DNA of 64,000 nt from Aquibacillus saliphilus (GCF_020404745.1 NZ_JAIZAP010000008.1:1-64000); one strand, 5' to 3'; shown: positions 9,205 through 18,870, counted from the stretch's first letter. Program-made: numbers and translations. The notes: generated by a model not told the origin, from the letters alone.

Positions 9205-10002
9205 TTGGAACATACACTTGGTAAAGAATATACGATAACACCTGCTGGGGGTTCAACTGGAGAAGCTTATTTCGCAAAAAGTGAAACAAAAAGTCTTTTT
9301 CTGAAACGCAACTCCTCACCTTTTTTGGCAGTTTTATCTGCAGAAGGTATTGTTCCAAAACTAGTGTGGACAAAAAGAATGGAGAATGGAGACGTAATTA
9401 CTGCGCAGGAAGTGTTAGATGGTCGTGAGCTTACTCCAGAAGAAATGAAACACCCTAAAGTAGCAAAATTATTAAGTAAAATTCATCATTCAACGGAATT
9501 ATTAGATATGTTAATGCGAATTGGAAAAAAGCCACTCAAACCTAAAGAAATCTTTATAGAGTTAAAAAAAAGTGTTGATCAAAATTCAGTGGAAATGGTT
9601 CATACAGAAATTCATCAAGGAATTGATTATCTTGAAAAAATGTTACCCGATATAGATTCTGACATGCAAGTTGTATGTCATTGTGATATGAATCATAATA
9701 ATTGGCTTCTTTCGGGGAATGGACAATTATATTTAATTGACTGGGACAATGCAAGAGTTGGTGACCCGGCAATGGATATAGGTACAGTACTGCAATCATA
9801 TATTCCAGAGAATGAATGGAATTATTGGTTGGAAAGTTATGGTGTTGAAAAAAATAAACAGCTAATAAATCGAATGTATTGGTATCTAATTGCAGAATCA
9901 ATTTCTTACATCAATTGGCATAATAGCAGATTTGAAAAAAAGGAGGCCGCTCAACGCTTGAAAGAATTGAAGCGGCTTATCCAACGTGTTAGTGAGTACT
10001 AG
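9205..10002 (+). CDS. ytmP: Aminoglycoside phosphotransferase-like kinase (YtmP)
   Basis: About 265 aa of the APH/choline kinase fold. Motifs seen: SLFLKRNSSPFLAVLSAEG with the nucleotide-binding Lys, the catalytic loop VCHCDMNHNNWLL (Brenner motif HxDxxxxN) and the metal-binding IDWDNARVGDP. The substrate is unknown. A GTG at 9196 is an alternative start. The TTG at 9205 has the better SD (AAGGTGA, 5 bases away) and matches the family start. The 3' end overlaps the convergent ytzH by 14 bases. The 230 bases upstream (8965-9195) hold nothing I recognise. Confidence 0.9.
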   Translation: MEHTLGKEYTITPAGGSTGEAYFAKSETKSLFLKRNSSPFLAVLSAEGIVPKLVWTKRMENGDVITAQEVLDGRELTPEEMKHPKVAKLLSKIHHSTELLDMLMRIGKKPLKPKEIFIELKKSVDQNSVEMVHTEIHQGIDYLEKMLPDIDSDMQVVCHCDMNHNNWLLSGNGQLYLIDWDNARVGDPAMDIGTVLQSYIPENEWNYWLESYGVEKNKQLINRMYWYLIAESISYINWHNSRFEKKEAAQRLKELKRLIQRVSEY

Positions 10003-10276
10003 TGAACTCGATAACATTAACCCAGTTTTTAAGATTTTCTTGATTGGTAGTAATATGTTCATCAAGATTTTGTACTAGTTCACCTTGCCTGCCATAATTG
10101 TAAATCTCTGGTAATAACTGCACTAATTCTTGGTTACTAATTGTTTCTTTTACCATCATAGATTGTACAATTCTCTTTATTTGTTGGCATTCCGATACAC
10201 TTCCACAGCAATCCTCAGATTGTTCACTTAAAAGATCTTGTAATAATGCCATTTGATCATAAACATTTAATGCCAT
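9989..10276 (-). CDS. ytzH: YtzH-like small protein
   Basis: 95-aa soluble helical protein (MALNVYDQMALLQDLLSEQ...) of the YtzH-like family, function unknown, found between ytmP and trmB in Bacillus. The longer reading frame to 10372 runs through the terminator of the upstream small gene. The true start is the ATG at 10276 behind GGTGGGG. It contains a CCGSVSEC cysteine cluster near residue 22. Its stop overlaps the end of ytmP on the opposite strand. Confidence 0.88.
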   Translation of the reverse strand: MALNVYDQMALLQDLLSEQSEDCCGSVSECQQIKRIVQSMMVKETISNQELVQLLPEIYNYGRQGELVQNLDEHITTNQENLKNWVNVIEFTSTH

Positions 10277-10329
10277 AGGAGTACCCCACCTTTTTATTTT
10301 ATTTTTCTCAGATAGGTAATTATTTATAC

Positions 10330-10368
10330 AAAAAAGGACTGCGTTTTGATCAAACGCAGTCCTTTTTT
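10330..10368 (-). terminator. Terminator of the 52-aa membrane protein gene
   Basis: A perfect 17-bp stem (10330-10346 with 10352-10368) around GGACTGCG has A/T runs at both ends. It lies between the small gene ending at 10424 and the ytzH start, so it ends the former on the minus strand. Confidence 0.9.
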
Positions 10369-10423
10369 GCATAATCCTGATAGAATTCTGTTATTCCATT
10401 ATGTTACATAAAAAACATTATAT

Positions 10424-10582
10424 TTATAATTGAGGTGCGTACTTAACCTTTTTCTGTTTAACTTCTGGATCAACCATCTGGTTAAGTTTTTCAACGGGAT
10501 ATATAAATAAAGAATATCCTATGAACATTAATGTGAATAAAGCCAAAAATCCAATATCTGCAAGACGTGCTAATAAATTCAA
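10424..10582 (-). CDS. Small single-pass membrane protein (52 aa)
   Basis: An ORF of 52 codons begins with TTG 5 bases after a strong SD, CGGAGTGA. The product starts MNLLARLADIGFLALFTLMF, giving one membrane segment over about residues 8-30, and ends in a charged tail QKKVKYAPQL. It has its own perfect terminator. Codon use and SD look real. I do not recognise the family. It is transcribed away from trmB. Confidence 0.8.
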   Translation of the reverse strand: MNLLARLADIGFLALFTLMFIGYSLFIYPVEKLNQMVDPEVKQKKVKYAPQL

Positions 10583-10885
10583 ATGATTCACTCCGTTTTA
10601 TTATTTTTTCTGATTGTTTAATCATATAACTGTAAGCGCAACCATTCAAAGTATTCTTGGCATCTATAATGAGTTATCTAATGGTGTGTCCTATTATCTT
10701 GCCGATATATCTTTGATATAGATACTATTGATACCAAATGATCCCTTATACTCCATATAACTAAAAAATTGCCGATATTCTACTTGTTAAATAAAATTAA
10801 GTGAAAATATATCTAAGTCTTGAACTTTTGTTTGAAAACATGGTATCGTTTAAATCGATATACAAAAATAAAGGAGATAAACTTT
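10583..10885. other. Intergenic region between small membrane gene and trmB
   Basis: An AT-rich divergent region with no ORF. It contains TTGCCGATAT twice in the plus direction (10699-10708 and 10770-10779) with other GATAT-rich sequence between. No sigma-D -35 box sits at the required distance from either. Promoters for both flanking genes must lie here but cannot be placed with confidence. Confidence 0.4.
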
Positions 10886-11524
10886 ATGCGCGCAAGAAAT
10901 AAGCCTTGGGCTGATGATTTTCTATTAGAAAATAGCCATGTAGTCGAGCTAGAACCTTTTGATTATAAAAAAAATTGGTCAAACGTCTTTGAGAATAATA
11001 ATCCGATCCATTTAGAGATTGGAACAGGAAAAGGCCAGTTTATTACAGGTATGGCTAAACAACAAAAAGATGTGAATTTTATAGGAATTGAAGTAGCAAA
11101 AAATATTATAGTGAGTGCTGTCCAAAAAGTATTGGAATCCGGTCAAAACAATATTCGCTTAATTAATAAAAATGCAGAGGACATCCGAGAATTTTTTGGG
11201 GAGAGTGAAGTAGATAAAATTTATTTAAACTTTTCTGATCCTTGGCCCAAAAGTCGACATGAAAAACGAAGATTAACATTTCACACGTTTCTTGAACAAT
11301 ACCAACATATACTAACGGAAAATGGTGAAATCATTCTTAAAACGGATAATAGAAGTTTATTCGAATATTCGTTGGTAAGCTTTTCAAAGTTTGGTATGGA
11401 AATTGATGAAGTAGTTCTTGATCTTCACAATCACAGTGATCCGTTAAATGTCATGACCGAATATGAAGAAAAGTTTTCGGCAAAAGGACAACCGATTTTT
11501 AGATGTAGAGCCCATTTTAAGTGA
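10886..11524 (+). CDS. trmB: tRNA (guanine-N7-)-methyltransferase
   Basis: 212 aa. The N-terminal MRARNKPWADDFL is the standard TrmB start. The SAM-binding motif LEIGTGKGQFI is near residue 45 and the family signature NFSDPWPKSRHEKRRLT near residue 119. It methylates G46 of tRNAs to m7G. The frame is open from 10820, but the SD AAGGAG and family alignment fix the ATG at 10886. Confidence 0.95.
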   Translation: MRARNKPWADDFLLENSHVVELEPFDYKKNWSNVFENNNPIHLEIGTGKGQFITGMAKQQKDVNFIGIEVAKNIIVSAVQKVLESGQNNIRLINKNAEDIREFFGESEVDKIYLNFSDPWPKSRHEKRRLTFHTFLEQYQHILTENGEIILKTDNRSLFEYSLVSFSKFGMEIDEVVLDLHNHSDPLNVMTEYEEKFSAKGQPIFRCRAHFK

Positions 11525-11528
11525 TTTA

Positions 11529-11562
11529 AAAAGGACTAAGTTATTATCGACTTAGTCCTTTT
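11529..11562 (+). terminator. Terminator after trmB
   Basis: A hairpin AAAAGGACTAAG / CTTAGTCCTTTT with a 10-base loop stands just after the trmB stop. The A/T arms make it usable in both directions, for trmB and the convergent PepSY gene. Confidence 0.9.
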
Positions 11563-11604
11563 GATATTCTAGTTATTTTGATAAAGAAGAAGTTTTTAAA
11601 ACGT

Positions 11605-11919
11605 TTATGCAGATTGAGCTGAATCTAAAATTGTACCAGTATCTGCATCTACAAAAAACTCATATTGCTGGTTTTCGCCGTTAATATTTCTTGTTACTCC
11701 ACCGCGATATACGATATATGTCAGCTCGTTTTTGACCAATTCTTCTGGTTTCATGTATATCCAAGAACCGCTAATCGGGCCTTGCTTCTTAAATGTTTCT
11801 TTTGCTGACTTCAATGCTTTCTCTGGAGATACGTAACGAGTACTAACTAATTGTTCTTTAATTACTAAACCTGCAAGAGCACCTAATCCGGCTGCAATCA
11901 CTATTTTTTTCCAATTCAT
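11605..11919 (-). CDS. ytzB: PepSY-domain small membrane-associated protein (YtzB-like)
   Basis: 104 aa. A short N-terminal hydrophobic stretch (IVIAAGLGALAGLVI) acts as signal or anchor. It is followed by a PepSY-type domain ending GENQQYEFFVDADTGTILDS. PepSY domains are thought to modulate peptidases, and the divergent neighbour is an M42 aminopeptidase. The SD GAGGTGA lies 8 bases before the ATG at 11919; the GTG at 11931 has none. Confidence 0.85.
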   Translation of the reverse strand: MNWKKIVIAAGLGALAGLVIKEQLVSTRYVSPEKALKSAKETFKKQGPISGSWIYMKPEELVKNELTYIVYRGGVTRNINGENQQYEFFVDADTGTILDSAQSA

Positions 11920-12062
11920 ACTATTTGTCACCTCAGGTTAAGATTTTAGTATTAGTATACCTGAATTAAGAAAAAATAGAAAACCTATAATTAATAAAAG
12001 TGGAAAGGTTCCCATCTATCAGATAGAATAAATAGAAGATTATATTGTTGGAGGTATTACAT

Positions 12063-13130
12063 ATGAGAAAGGAAACACTAGAATTGTTTCGTACACTAAC
12101 TGAACTTCAAGGTGCTGCTGGTAATGAACACCTTGTGAGAAATTTCATGAAAGAAGAGCTCGAAAAATATTCGGATGAAGTTATCCAAGATCGACTTGGT
12201 GGAGTTTTTGGAGTGAAACAAGGTAAGGGTCCAAAGGTTATGGTTGCTGGACATATGGATGAAGTTGGTTTTATGGTAACACAAATTACGAAAAACGGTA
12301 TGATTCGTTTTCAACCATTAGGAGGCTGGTGGTCACAAGTACTGTTAGCACAACGGGTCCAGGTAATGACTGATAGTGGTCCGATTACAGGTGTAATAGG
12401 ATCAATCCCTCCTCATAATTTGACACCAGAGCAAAGAAAGAAGCCAATGGAACAAAAGAATATGCTAATTGATATTGGTGCAGATGACGAAGACGACGCA
12501 AAAAAAATTGGTGTTAAACCTGGTCAACAAATAGTACCGATTACGCCCTTTACACCGATGGCTAATGATAAAAAGATTCTTGCAAAGGCTTGGGATAACA
12601 GATATGGTTGTGGATTAGCAGTTGAATTATTGAAAGAATTACAAGGTGAAAACTTACCTAATCAGTTATATTCTGGTGCAACTGTACAAGAAGAAGTTGG
12701 TTTAAGAGGTGCACAAGTCGCTGCCAATATGATAAAGCCAGATATTTTCTATGCATTAGATGCTTCCCCAGCTAATGATATGTCTGGAGATGATAAGGAG
12801 TATGGTCAACTTGGTAAAGGTGCATTGTTACGTATTTTTGATCGTTCAATGATTACACACCGTGGTATTCGCGACTTCATCCTAGATACGGCAGAATCAA
12901 ATAAAATACCATATCAATATTTTATATCACAAGGTGGAACAGATGCAGGGAGAGTCCATCTAACAAATGAAGGCGTCCCGTCTGCAGTAGTTGGAATTTG
13001 TTCTAGATATATTCATACTCATGCTTCGATTATACATGTTGATGATTATGCAGCAGCTAAGGAACTAATAGTTAAATTAGTGAAAACGACAGATAATAAC
13101 GCTGTAGAGCAAATACAGAAAAATGGCTAA
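12063..13130 (+). CDS. ytoP: M42-family glutamyl/deblocking aminopeptidase (YtoP-like)
   Basis: 355 aa. Metal-ligand motifs of the M42 metallopeptidases are visible: [14 protein letters not shown] (first His/Asp), AWDNRYGCG (bridging Asp), [11 protein letters not shown] (catalytic Glu pair), ALDASPAND and the late [10 protein letters not shown] His. A cytoplasmic zinc/cobalt aminopeptidase clearing short peptides. The SD TTGGAGG precedes ATG 12063. Confidence 0.94.
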   Translation: MRKETLELFRTLTELQGAAGNEHLVRNFMKEELEKYSDEVIQDRLGGVFGVKQGKGPKVMVAGHMDEVGFMVTQITKNGMIRFQPLGGWWSQVLLAQRVQVMTDSGPITGVIGSIPPHNLTPEQRKKPMEQKNMLIDIGADDEDDAKKIGVKPGQQIVPITPFTPMANDKKILAKAWDNRYGCGLAVELLKELQGENLPNQLYSGATVQEEVGLRGAQVAANMIKPDIFYALDASPANDMSGDDKEYGQLGKGALLRIFDRSMITHRGIRDFILDTAESNKIPYQYFISQGGTDAGRVHLTNEGVPSAVVGICSRYIHTHASIIHVDDYAAAKELIVKLVKTTDNNAVEQIQKNG

Positions 13131-13157
13131 TCATCTCTGAATAAGTTGTTAATTTAT

Positions 13158-13201
13158 AAGGACTAACTGATAGGATAATGCAACCTAATATGTTGGTCCT
13201 T
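13158..13201 (+). terminator. Terminator after ytoP
   Basis: An imperfect hairpin AAGGACTAAC / GTTGGTCCTT is followed by TCTTTTAATT, 28 bases after the ytoP stop. Confidence 0.7.
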
Positions 13202-13278
13202 CTTTTAATTGTATTAGCGAGATAAATACAACAGCGTTTTAGTTTGGTAAATTATATTTTTAGAAAAGGATGACCAGA

Positions 13279-13794
13279 ATGAAAGTGTTTATTGGCTCAA
13301 AAAACCCAGCAAAAATAAAAGCAGTTACAAATGTATTTCCTCATTATGAAATGAAAGAGGTTGATGTGTCATCTAAAGTTTCATTACAGCCTTATTCTGA
13401 TGAAGAAACACTGGAAGGTGCAATTAACCGAGCGACAGAATGTTCCTCACTTGCTAAAGGCGCATTAGGTATAGGTTTAGAGGGTGGGGTAATGGAACTT
13501 GATACAGGGATGTTTTTATGTAACTGGGGTGCCTTGGTCGATGAATCTGGAGAACTTTACGTTGCTGGTGGTGCAAGAATTCCTTTACCTACAGCAGTTA
13601 AAAATCAGTTGGATAAAGGAAGTGAGTTAGGAGAAGTAATGGACGATTACACAAAAATGAAAGAAGTAAGGAAAAGAGAAGGTGCGGTGGGTATTTTTAC
13701 CAATGAAATGGTAAGTAGAGAAGAAATGTTCACACATGTATTAAAATTATTAAAGGGTCAATATGAATTTCATCAGAAGAACGCTAAGATTTAA
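13279..13794 (+). CDS. DUF84 / YjjX-like inosine-xanthosine triphosphatase
   Basis: 171 aa. The start MKVFIGSKNPAKIKAV and the segment SLAKGALGIGLEGGV are typical of the DUF84 (YjjX) NTPase family. These enzymes hydrolyse damaged purine nucleotides such as ITP and XTP. The ATG at 13270 lies in the SD (AAGGATGA), so the ATG at 13279 is chosen. The stop codon is inside the terminator stem. Substrate specificity is by family only. Confidence 0.87.
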   Translation: MKVFIGSKNPAKIKAVTNVFPHYEMKEVDVSSKVSLQPYSDEETLEGAINRATECSSLAKGALGIGLEGGVMELDTGMFLCNWGALVDESGELYVAGGARIPLPTAVKNQLDKGSELGEVMDDYTKMKEVRKREGAVGIFTNEMVSREEMFTHVLKLLKGQYEFHQKNAKI

Positions 13795-13806
13795 TCTTAG
13801 CGTTCT
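13778..13806. terminator. Bidirectional terminator overlapping the end of the NTPase gene
   Basis: A perfect 13-bp stem (AGAACGCTAAGAT with its complement) has a 3-base loop TTA. The gene's TAA stop falls in the loop and stem. It separates convergent genes. Confidence 0.85.
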
Positions 13807-13823
13807 AAATTTGTAATTAAATT

Positions 13824-14264
13824 TTAGAGGAAGCAGTAGTTAATTACTTCAAGTGCTTGATCAATATTTTCAACTGTAACATTAGAATTATTAGATAATT
13901 CCTTTAACGGATGAATTAGAGATTCCGGTCTTACAATAATAGTTGGTTTATTTAAAGTGATAGCAGTTGCCGCATCCATTGCTGTATTCCACTGTTTATA
14001 TTTTTCGCCAAAAAGCGCGATAACAACATCAGATTTTTGCATTAGCACCTTAGTCCTAAAATTATTAATGGCTGAGGCAGCATCATCTTTTTGCAGATTT
14101 CCTGGTTGTTTGCCTAAGATAGCCTCACCAATGTTATCAGAGTCCTCGTGATTTTCCTGTGGTCCAACAAAAACAATTGGTAGATTTCTCTCACTAGCTT
14201 TAGCTTTCAATTGTTGCCGCCAATCATCATGAATTTGTCCGGCTAAATAGACTGTTAATTCCAT
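13824..14264 (-). CDS. ytoQ: YtoQ family protein
   Basis: 146 aa starting MELTVYLAGQIHDDWR, the characteristic YtoQ N-terminus. The fold resembles nucleoside 2-deoxyribosyltransferase-like proteins (KSDVVIALFGEKYKQWNTA), but the biochemical role is unknown to me. GGAGG stands 7 bases before the ATG at 14264. The ATG at 14267 is too close and 14303 has no SD. Confidence 0.88.
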   Translation of the reverse strand: MELTVYLAGQIHDDWRQQLKAKASERNLPIVFVGPQENHEDSDNIGEAILGKQPGNLQKDDAASAINNFRTKVLMQKSDVVIALFGEKYKQWNTAMDAATAITLNKPTIIVRPESLIHPLKELSNNSNVTVENIDQALEVINYCFL

Positions 14265-14452
14265 CATTATGCCTCCAAGTGAAAATATAGTAAATATTGT
14301 CATATAACTTTATTATATACTGTTTCGTCCGGTCTATCAAAGTTTGAATTACAATCTGACACAAAAATGAAATAAATCATATCTTGTCAAATCGGCTATT
14401 AATAGTATTATAGTAAGGGGGAAAAGAACTAGATTTGTCAGGAGGGAATCTT

Positions 14453-14977
14453 ATGATCAAGAGTAAGGCTAGTCTATATATTATTACCTCAATAATAGTA
14501 ATATCTGTCTTAACGGGTTGTAGCCTTGTGTCAGAAGAAGAAGCTTTAGCAGATGCGCACGAAGTTGCAGCTAAAACTTTCAAACAAGAGACAATCGAAA
14601 CAAATACTGACTTAGAACATTTTTCTTTGTATTTACCGGCTGGATTTGAAGTTACTGATGAAACACAAAGTAATTTAATTTTAGAAAATGATGATCAAAC
14701 ATATATCTTGTTCTACAATGCACTAGAAGATACAACGAGTGAATTAAATTACCAGGCTGCAGCAACTGGTGGGAATTCGACTTTATTGGAGTCTTTTGAT
14801 GATGAAGATAGATTCGGTTATATCAAGGTTTTAGCAATTGAAGAACATAACTATGAGCTACAGGTTGGCGTGGGTGGAGTTAAAATAACTACCCATACCT
14901 CAAAAGGTAAACTAAAAGAAAACTCTGAGGAAATGATGAGTATGGCTACCTCAATTGCATACACTTCACAAAATTAA
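14453..14977 (+). CDS. Putative lipoprotein
   Basis: 174 aa with an N-terminal signal and lipobox VLTGCS (Cys at about residue 22), so it is probably anchored to the outer face of the membrane. The mature part is acidic and lacks TM segments. The segment EHFSLYLPAGFEVTDETQSN suggests a small extracellular sensor or binding domain, but I do not recognise the family. An SD GGAGGGAATCTT precedes the ATG at 14453. A terminator hairpin follows. Confidence 0.8.
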   Translation: MIKSKASLYIITSIIVISVLTGCSLVSEEEALADAHEVAAKTFKQETIETNTDLEHFSLYLPAGFEVTDETQSNLILENDDQTYILFYNALEDTTSELNYQAAATGGNSTLLESFDDEDRFGYIKVLAIEEHNYELQVGVGGVKITTHTSKGKLKENSEEMMSMATSIAYTSQN

Positions 14978-14983
14978 GAAAAA

Positions 14984-15009
14984 CACGAATTTCTGTTAAG
15001 GAATTCGTG
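14984..15009. terminator. Terminator between lipoprotein and chemoreceptor genes
   Basis: A hairpin CACGAATTTC / GGAATTCGTG with a 6-base loop is flanked by AAAA on the left and CTTTT on the right. It serves the two convergent genes. Confidence 0.75.
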
Positions 15010-15037
15010 CTTTTGATTATTAAATCGTCACTTGAGA

Positions 15038-17146
15038 TTATGAACTTATCTTCTGATTATATTCATCAATAGATTCTATATATTTCTTGGTTTCTTCACC
15101 GTTCTGATCCAATGCTTGTTTATCATCTATACCATTTTCACTTATTTTTTCTACGGTGTCGGATTTAGCAGTTGCAAGAATGAATTGACCTACTTCTGCA
15201 GAAAGCTCTTGAGATAGTCCTTGTAAATCGATAGCTGCTTCATTTACTTGCTCGATAGATTTTGATTGTGTTTCACTAGAAGCAGTCATTTCCTCTGCAG
15301 TTGCAACTGCCTCTTCAGAAATTATACTAATCTCATGCAACTTGTCCTTTAAGTTGTTATTAACGCTGTTGACATCTTGAATGGAGTCTCTAACATTTTT
15401 AATTTTTGAATTCATATCATAAATATGGTTGGAAATTCGATTGAAAGCGTCTTTTGTTTGAGAAACAGTATTTTTTTGTGTTTGTTGATATTGATCAAAC
15501 TGTCCGGCGTCTTCAGTTAATACGTTCATCTGTTTATTTATCGTGTTGACTAGTTGATATATTTGTCCAGCCTCATTTTTTGATCGCTCTGCTAACTTTC
15601 TTACTTCAGCTGCAACAACTGCAAATCCTTTTCCACTCTCCCCAGCCCTGGCAGATTCTATCGCAGCATTTAATGCAAGTAAATTTGTACTATCTGCGAT
15701 TTCTTCGATTGCAGTTACAATCGTGGATATTTGACGGGATTGATTGGCTGTCTCTTGTATTCGATTAGTTAAATGGACTGCTAATTCTATAAATGAAGAG
15801 GAAGTGCTTTCTAACTCATTCATGGTCTTAAGACCGTTATTACCTTCTTGTTCAGCTTGCTTAAGTGATAAGGATATTTCCTCTGTAGCTGAACTACTTT
15901 CAGCTATTGCATCAGAAACATCTTCGATTAATTTAGTGCTTTCATCGATTTGAAATGCTTGTTGTTGGGAACCTGCTGCAACATGGTTAATAGATTCATT
16001 CACCTCTTCAGCTTGAGCAGTCGATTGTTCTGATACAGCTGCTAAATTGGAAGAGGAGTCGCTTAATACTTTTGAGGCTTTTTGAACCTTTACCATTGAT
16101 CCTTCCATTTTGTTAGCCATATAATTAAATGTTTCAGCAAGTTCAGCCATTTCGTCCTTCGTTTTAATTAGAACTCGATGGGACAAATCTCCATTACCGA
16201 TCTTCTTCGCACCTATCTTTAGTGTTTGAATCGACCTAGAGATGGAGCGTATCAGGATAATTCCAGTAATAATCACAATTAAAAGTAATATTGAACCGAT
16301 GATAGCAAATAATATAATTAAATTTTGTTTTGATTGTTCTTGGGAGCTATTAATTTCTTTATTAATAGATGTTGCACTAGCTTTCACATCTGAAACCTTT
16401 GCCGCAACTTCAGAGGCAACGTTTTCAAATGAACGCTTAATACCATGTGCTTGAGTTAACGTGTTGGATACAGAATGAACGGATTGTTGATATTTTAATA
16501 AGTTAGTGCTTATACTGCTCTTTTGATCGTCATTAATAACAGGACTGTTACTAAGCGAAGACAATTCACGAATAGCTAGATCAAATCCCTTGCTCTCCTG
16601 TTGGGCGTTATCGTTTAAATAATCTTGCTCTTCTATTTTAATTTGTAGAACAGTGTTCATTAATTCCTGATTTTCTGTCAATTCTATCGTTTGATACAAA
16701 TTTTGATAAGAGTCATCGATATTTTTGAGCAAGCCTTCTTCTTCAGAAAAACCGACTAATCGATACATATTCACCATAGGTTTTAGTTGTTCAATATATG
16801 TACCCGCACTTTCTGTTATAGCAAAGAAATCGCTCACAATCTCTGGGTACTGAGAATGACTAGCAGTATATGTAGTTGCTAATTCTTGTAAACCTTCGAT
16901 AGATTCTCTCATTTGCTCTGAATTATCTTCTGTAGGATCAAAAAAGAATTGTTGCTCTTTTTGCCTTGTTACGGCTAATTCATTACTAAGTCTTTCACTA
17001 TGAATAAGAGCTTGCTTTAGTGAGTCACTTTCCTTTGACCACTTTGTTTGTTGATTAAAGAAATAAATTGTAAAACTACCTAATACAACAACACTTAAAA
17101 TTGTTAGAATAAGTATATAGCGAAGTCTATTACGGATTGAATGCAA
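15038..17146 (-). CDS. Methyl-accepting chemotaxis protein
   Basis: 702 aa. TM1 is at about residues 10-30, followed by a helical extracytoplasmic sensor of about 240 residues. TM2 (about 275-300) leads to a HAMP domain and a signalling domain with the invariant hairpin tip [20 protein letters not shown]. The ligand is unknown; the sensor looks like a four-helix bundle. The start is TTG behind GGGGGGAT. The C-terminus has no obvious CheR-tethering pentapeptide. The neighbouring divergent gene is a PTS-EIIC-like transporter, which may or may not share a ligand. Confidence 0.93.
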   Translation of the reverse strand: MHSIRNRLRYILILTILSVVVLGSFTIYFFNQQTKWSKESDSLKQALIHSERLSNELAVTRQKEQQFFFDPTEDNSEQMRESIEGLQELATTYTASHSQYPEIVSDFFAITESAGTYIEQLKPMVNMYRLVGFSEEEGLLKNIDDSYQNLYQTIELTENQELMNTVLQIKIEEQDYLNDNAQQESKGFDLAIRELSSLSNSPVINDDQKSSISTNLLKYQQSVHSVSNTLTQAHGIKRSFENVASEVAAKVSDVKASATSINKEINSSQEQSKQNLIILFAIIGSILLLIVIITGIILIRSISRSIQTLKIGAKKIGNGDLSHRVLIKTKDEMAELAETFNYMANKMEGSMVKVQKASKVLSDSSSNLAAVSEQSTAQAEEVNESINHVAAGSQQQAFQIDESTKLIEDVSDAIAESSSATEEISLSLKQAEQEGNNGLKTMNELESTSSSFIELAVHLTNRIQETANQSRQISTIVTAIEEIADSTNLLALNAAIESARAGESGKGFAVVAAEVRKLAERSKNEAGQIYQLVNTINKQMNVLTEDAGQFDQYQQTQKNTVSQTKDAFNRISNHIYDMNSKIKNVRDSIQDVNSVNNNLKDKLHEISIISEEAVATAEEMTASSETQSKSIEQVNEAAIDLQGLSQELSAEVGQFILATAKSDTVEKISENGIDDKQALDQNGEETKKYIESIDEYNQKISS

Positions 17147-17207
17147 AAAAATCCCCCCTGTTTATCTATTTAAGGTTTAGAACTTTCAATTGAAAAACTT
17201 TTGTAGA

Positions 17208-17233
17208 CTCCCACTGTCAGCTTTTAGTGGGAG
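17208..17233. repeat. Short orphan hairpin CTCCCACT/AGTGGGAG
   Basis: A perfect 8-bp stem CTCCCACT / AGTGGGAG with a 10-base loop lies in the divergent region between the chemoreceptor and the EIIC-like gene. Its position (upstream of both genes) and lack of a T-run argue against a terminator. It resembles end hairpins of IS200/IS605-type elements, but no transposase remnant is visible. Confidence 0.4.
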
Positions 17234-17422
17234 ATTGGGAGATCAAGTTGTAGCATTGAACCCATTACTGAAAGAATTTTCAAATTATATTATAATTATA
17301 GAGACAATTAATATGGATTACAATTCCAATTTAATATTTTGTCGGAAATTAGTTAGAGGGAGCTGAGGTAAGTATTTTAATTATGTAGAGTGAAAATTAG
17401 TTGCGCAAAAAGGAGATTACAA

Positions 17423-18463
17423 ATGAAGAAATTTTTAGTTAAAAAAGGGGTATCGATATCACCTAAAGCTTACTTTATTACGGCGCTAAGTTATATGGCA
17501 TTAGGACTTTTTTCTTCACTTATTATTGGCTTAATAATTAAAACAATAGGAGAGCAACTTGAAAAGCTCCTAGGGGAGATTGAACTCTTCACCTGGCTTA
17601 TAGAAATGGGAGCATTTGCGATGGATCCCAAAATCGTTGGTGGAGCTATAGGTGTAGCTATTGCCTACGGGTTAAAAGCTCCCCCTCTAGTGGTTTTTTC
17701 AGCCTTGTTTGCAGGTGCGTATGGATATGATTTAGGCGGACCAGCAGGAAGTTATGTAGCAGCTCTATTTGCAACAGAGTTTGGTAAATTGATTTATAAA
17801 GAAACGAGAATCGATATCATTTTAACTCCATTAGTAACGATTGCAGTCGGCTTTGCTACTGGAAAACTTATTGGTCCACCAATTAATACATTTATGACAG
17901 GATTCGGGAGTATAATTAATTGGTCTACCGAGCAACAGCCACTAATTATGGGAATCATTGTTGCAGTTTTAATGGGATGGGCATTGACAGCGCCAATCTC
18001 AAGCTTAGCTATTGCTATGATGCTATCAATTGATGGGATAGCAGCAGGAGCAGCGACTGTAGGTTGTGCTGCACAGATGGTCGGGTTTGCCGTTTCTAGT
18101 TACCGTGATAATGGTATGGGTGGTGTCATTGCTCAAGGTATTGGTACCTCAATGTTACAAGTAGCAAATGTTATAAAAAAACCAATCATCATTCTTCCAC
18201 CTACAATTGCAGGTGCAATTATGGCACCTTTTGCTAGTGTCTGGTTTGAGATGACAAATAATTCATTAGGTGCCGGAATGGGAACTGCTGGATTTGTTGG
18301 TCAAATTATGACCTTTGAATCTATGGGCTTTAGCATAAATATTTTTTGGGTTATTTTAGTAATACATATCGTTGGCCCTGCGATTATTAGTTTGCTTATT
18401 TCAGAAGTATTCCGTAAAAAAGGATGGATCAAACCTGGTGATATGGAAATAAATTATGAGTAA
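17423..18463 (+). CDS. PTS EIIC-like membrane transporter (PTS_EIIC_2 family)
   Basis: 346 aa polytopic membrane protein with about 9 hydrophobic segments, glycine/alanine rich (GGPAGSYVAALFATEFGKL, GGAIGVAIAYGLKAP). It matches the stand-alone EIIC-like family often annotated as PTS sugar transporter subunit IIC. No EIIA or EIIB domain and no PTS partner genes are nearby, so it may not be a true PTS permease. SD AAAGGAG before ATG 17423. Confidence 0.85.
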   Translation: MKKFLVKKGVSISPKAYFITALSYMALGLFSSLIIGLIIKTIGEQLEKLLGEIELFTWLIEMGAFAMDPKIVGGAIGVAIAYGLKAPPLVVFSALFAGAYGYDLGGPAGSYVAALFATEFGKLIYKETRIDIILTPLVTIAVGFATGKLIGPPINTFMTGFGSIINWSTEQQPLIMGIIVAVLMGWALTAPISSLAIAMMLSIDGIAAGAATVGCAAQMVGFAVSSYRDNGMGGVIAQGIGTSMLQVANVIKKPIIILPPTIAGAIMAPFASVWFEMTNNSLGAGMGTAGFVGQIMTFESMGFSINIFWVILVIHIVGPAIISLLISEVFRKKGWIKPGDMEINYE

Positions 18464-18481
18464 TAAGGAGTAGATGTTGAT

Positions 18482-18796
18482 ATGAAAAATTTGCAAACAA
18501 ATGAACAACTAGAGAGCTATTTGAATGGGAAAACCATCTTAATGTTTTCTGCTGACTGGTGCCCAGATTGTCGAATAATTGAACCAATTCTACCTGAAAT
18601 AGAGGAGAAATATAACCACTATACTTTTATTCATGTTGACCGGGATCAATTTATTGACGTTTGTCAGAAATATGATGTTTTTGGAATACCGAGCTTTATT
18701 GCCTTTGAAAAGGGAGAAGAAGTCGGGCGACTTATAAGTAAGGATCGTAAAACAAAAGATGAAATTGAGACATTTATTGACAGCATTGATTCTTAA
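18482..18796 (+). CDS. ytpP: Thioredoxin-like protein (YtpP)
   Basis: 104 aa thioredoxin fold with active site ADWCPDC (CPDC instead of the classical CGPC) and the cis-proline region DVFGIPSFIAF. A thiol-disulfide oxidoreductase of the cytoplasm; partner unknown. It starts 18 bases after the EIIC-like gene, with SD AAGGAG. The usual Bacillus neighbours ytpQ and ytpR follow after a terminator and a repeat element. Confidence 0.9.
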   Translation: MKNLQTNEQLESYLNGKTILMFSADWCPDCRIIEPILPEIEEKYNHYTFIHVDRDQFIDVCQKYDVFGIPSFIAFEKGEEVGRLISKDRKTKDEIETFIDSIDS

Positions 18797-18805
18797 ATAA
18801 TTAGC

Positions 18806-18870
18806 AATAGAATCAATTTCGCAATTACTTTATGCGGATGACAATTGCAAAAATCATTATTATGAATTGA
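18806..18870 (+). repeat. MITE-like palindromic repeat, copy A (short)
   Basis: The left end GAATCAATTTCGCAATTACT and right end AAAAATCATTATTATGAATTG form an imperfect terminal inverted repeat of about 24 bases. Both ends are shared with copy B at 48677-48786, and the left end with copy C at 58863-58985. The long internal hairpin of copy C is missing except for a GATGACAATTGC remnant, so this looks like an internal-deletion derivative. Confidence 0.7.

Noticed and set aside
10699-10779. Two GCCGATAT boxes resembling sigma-D -10 elements
   Set aside because: No TAAA-like -35 lies 15 bases upstream of either, and the downstream gene is trmB, not a motility gene.
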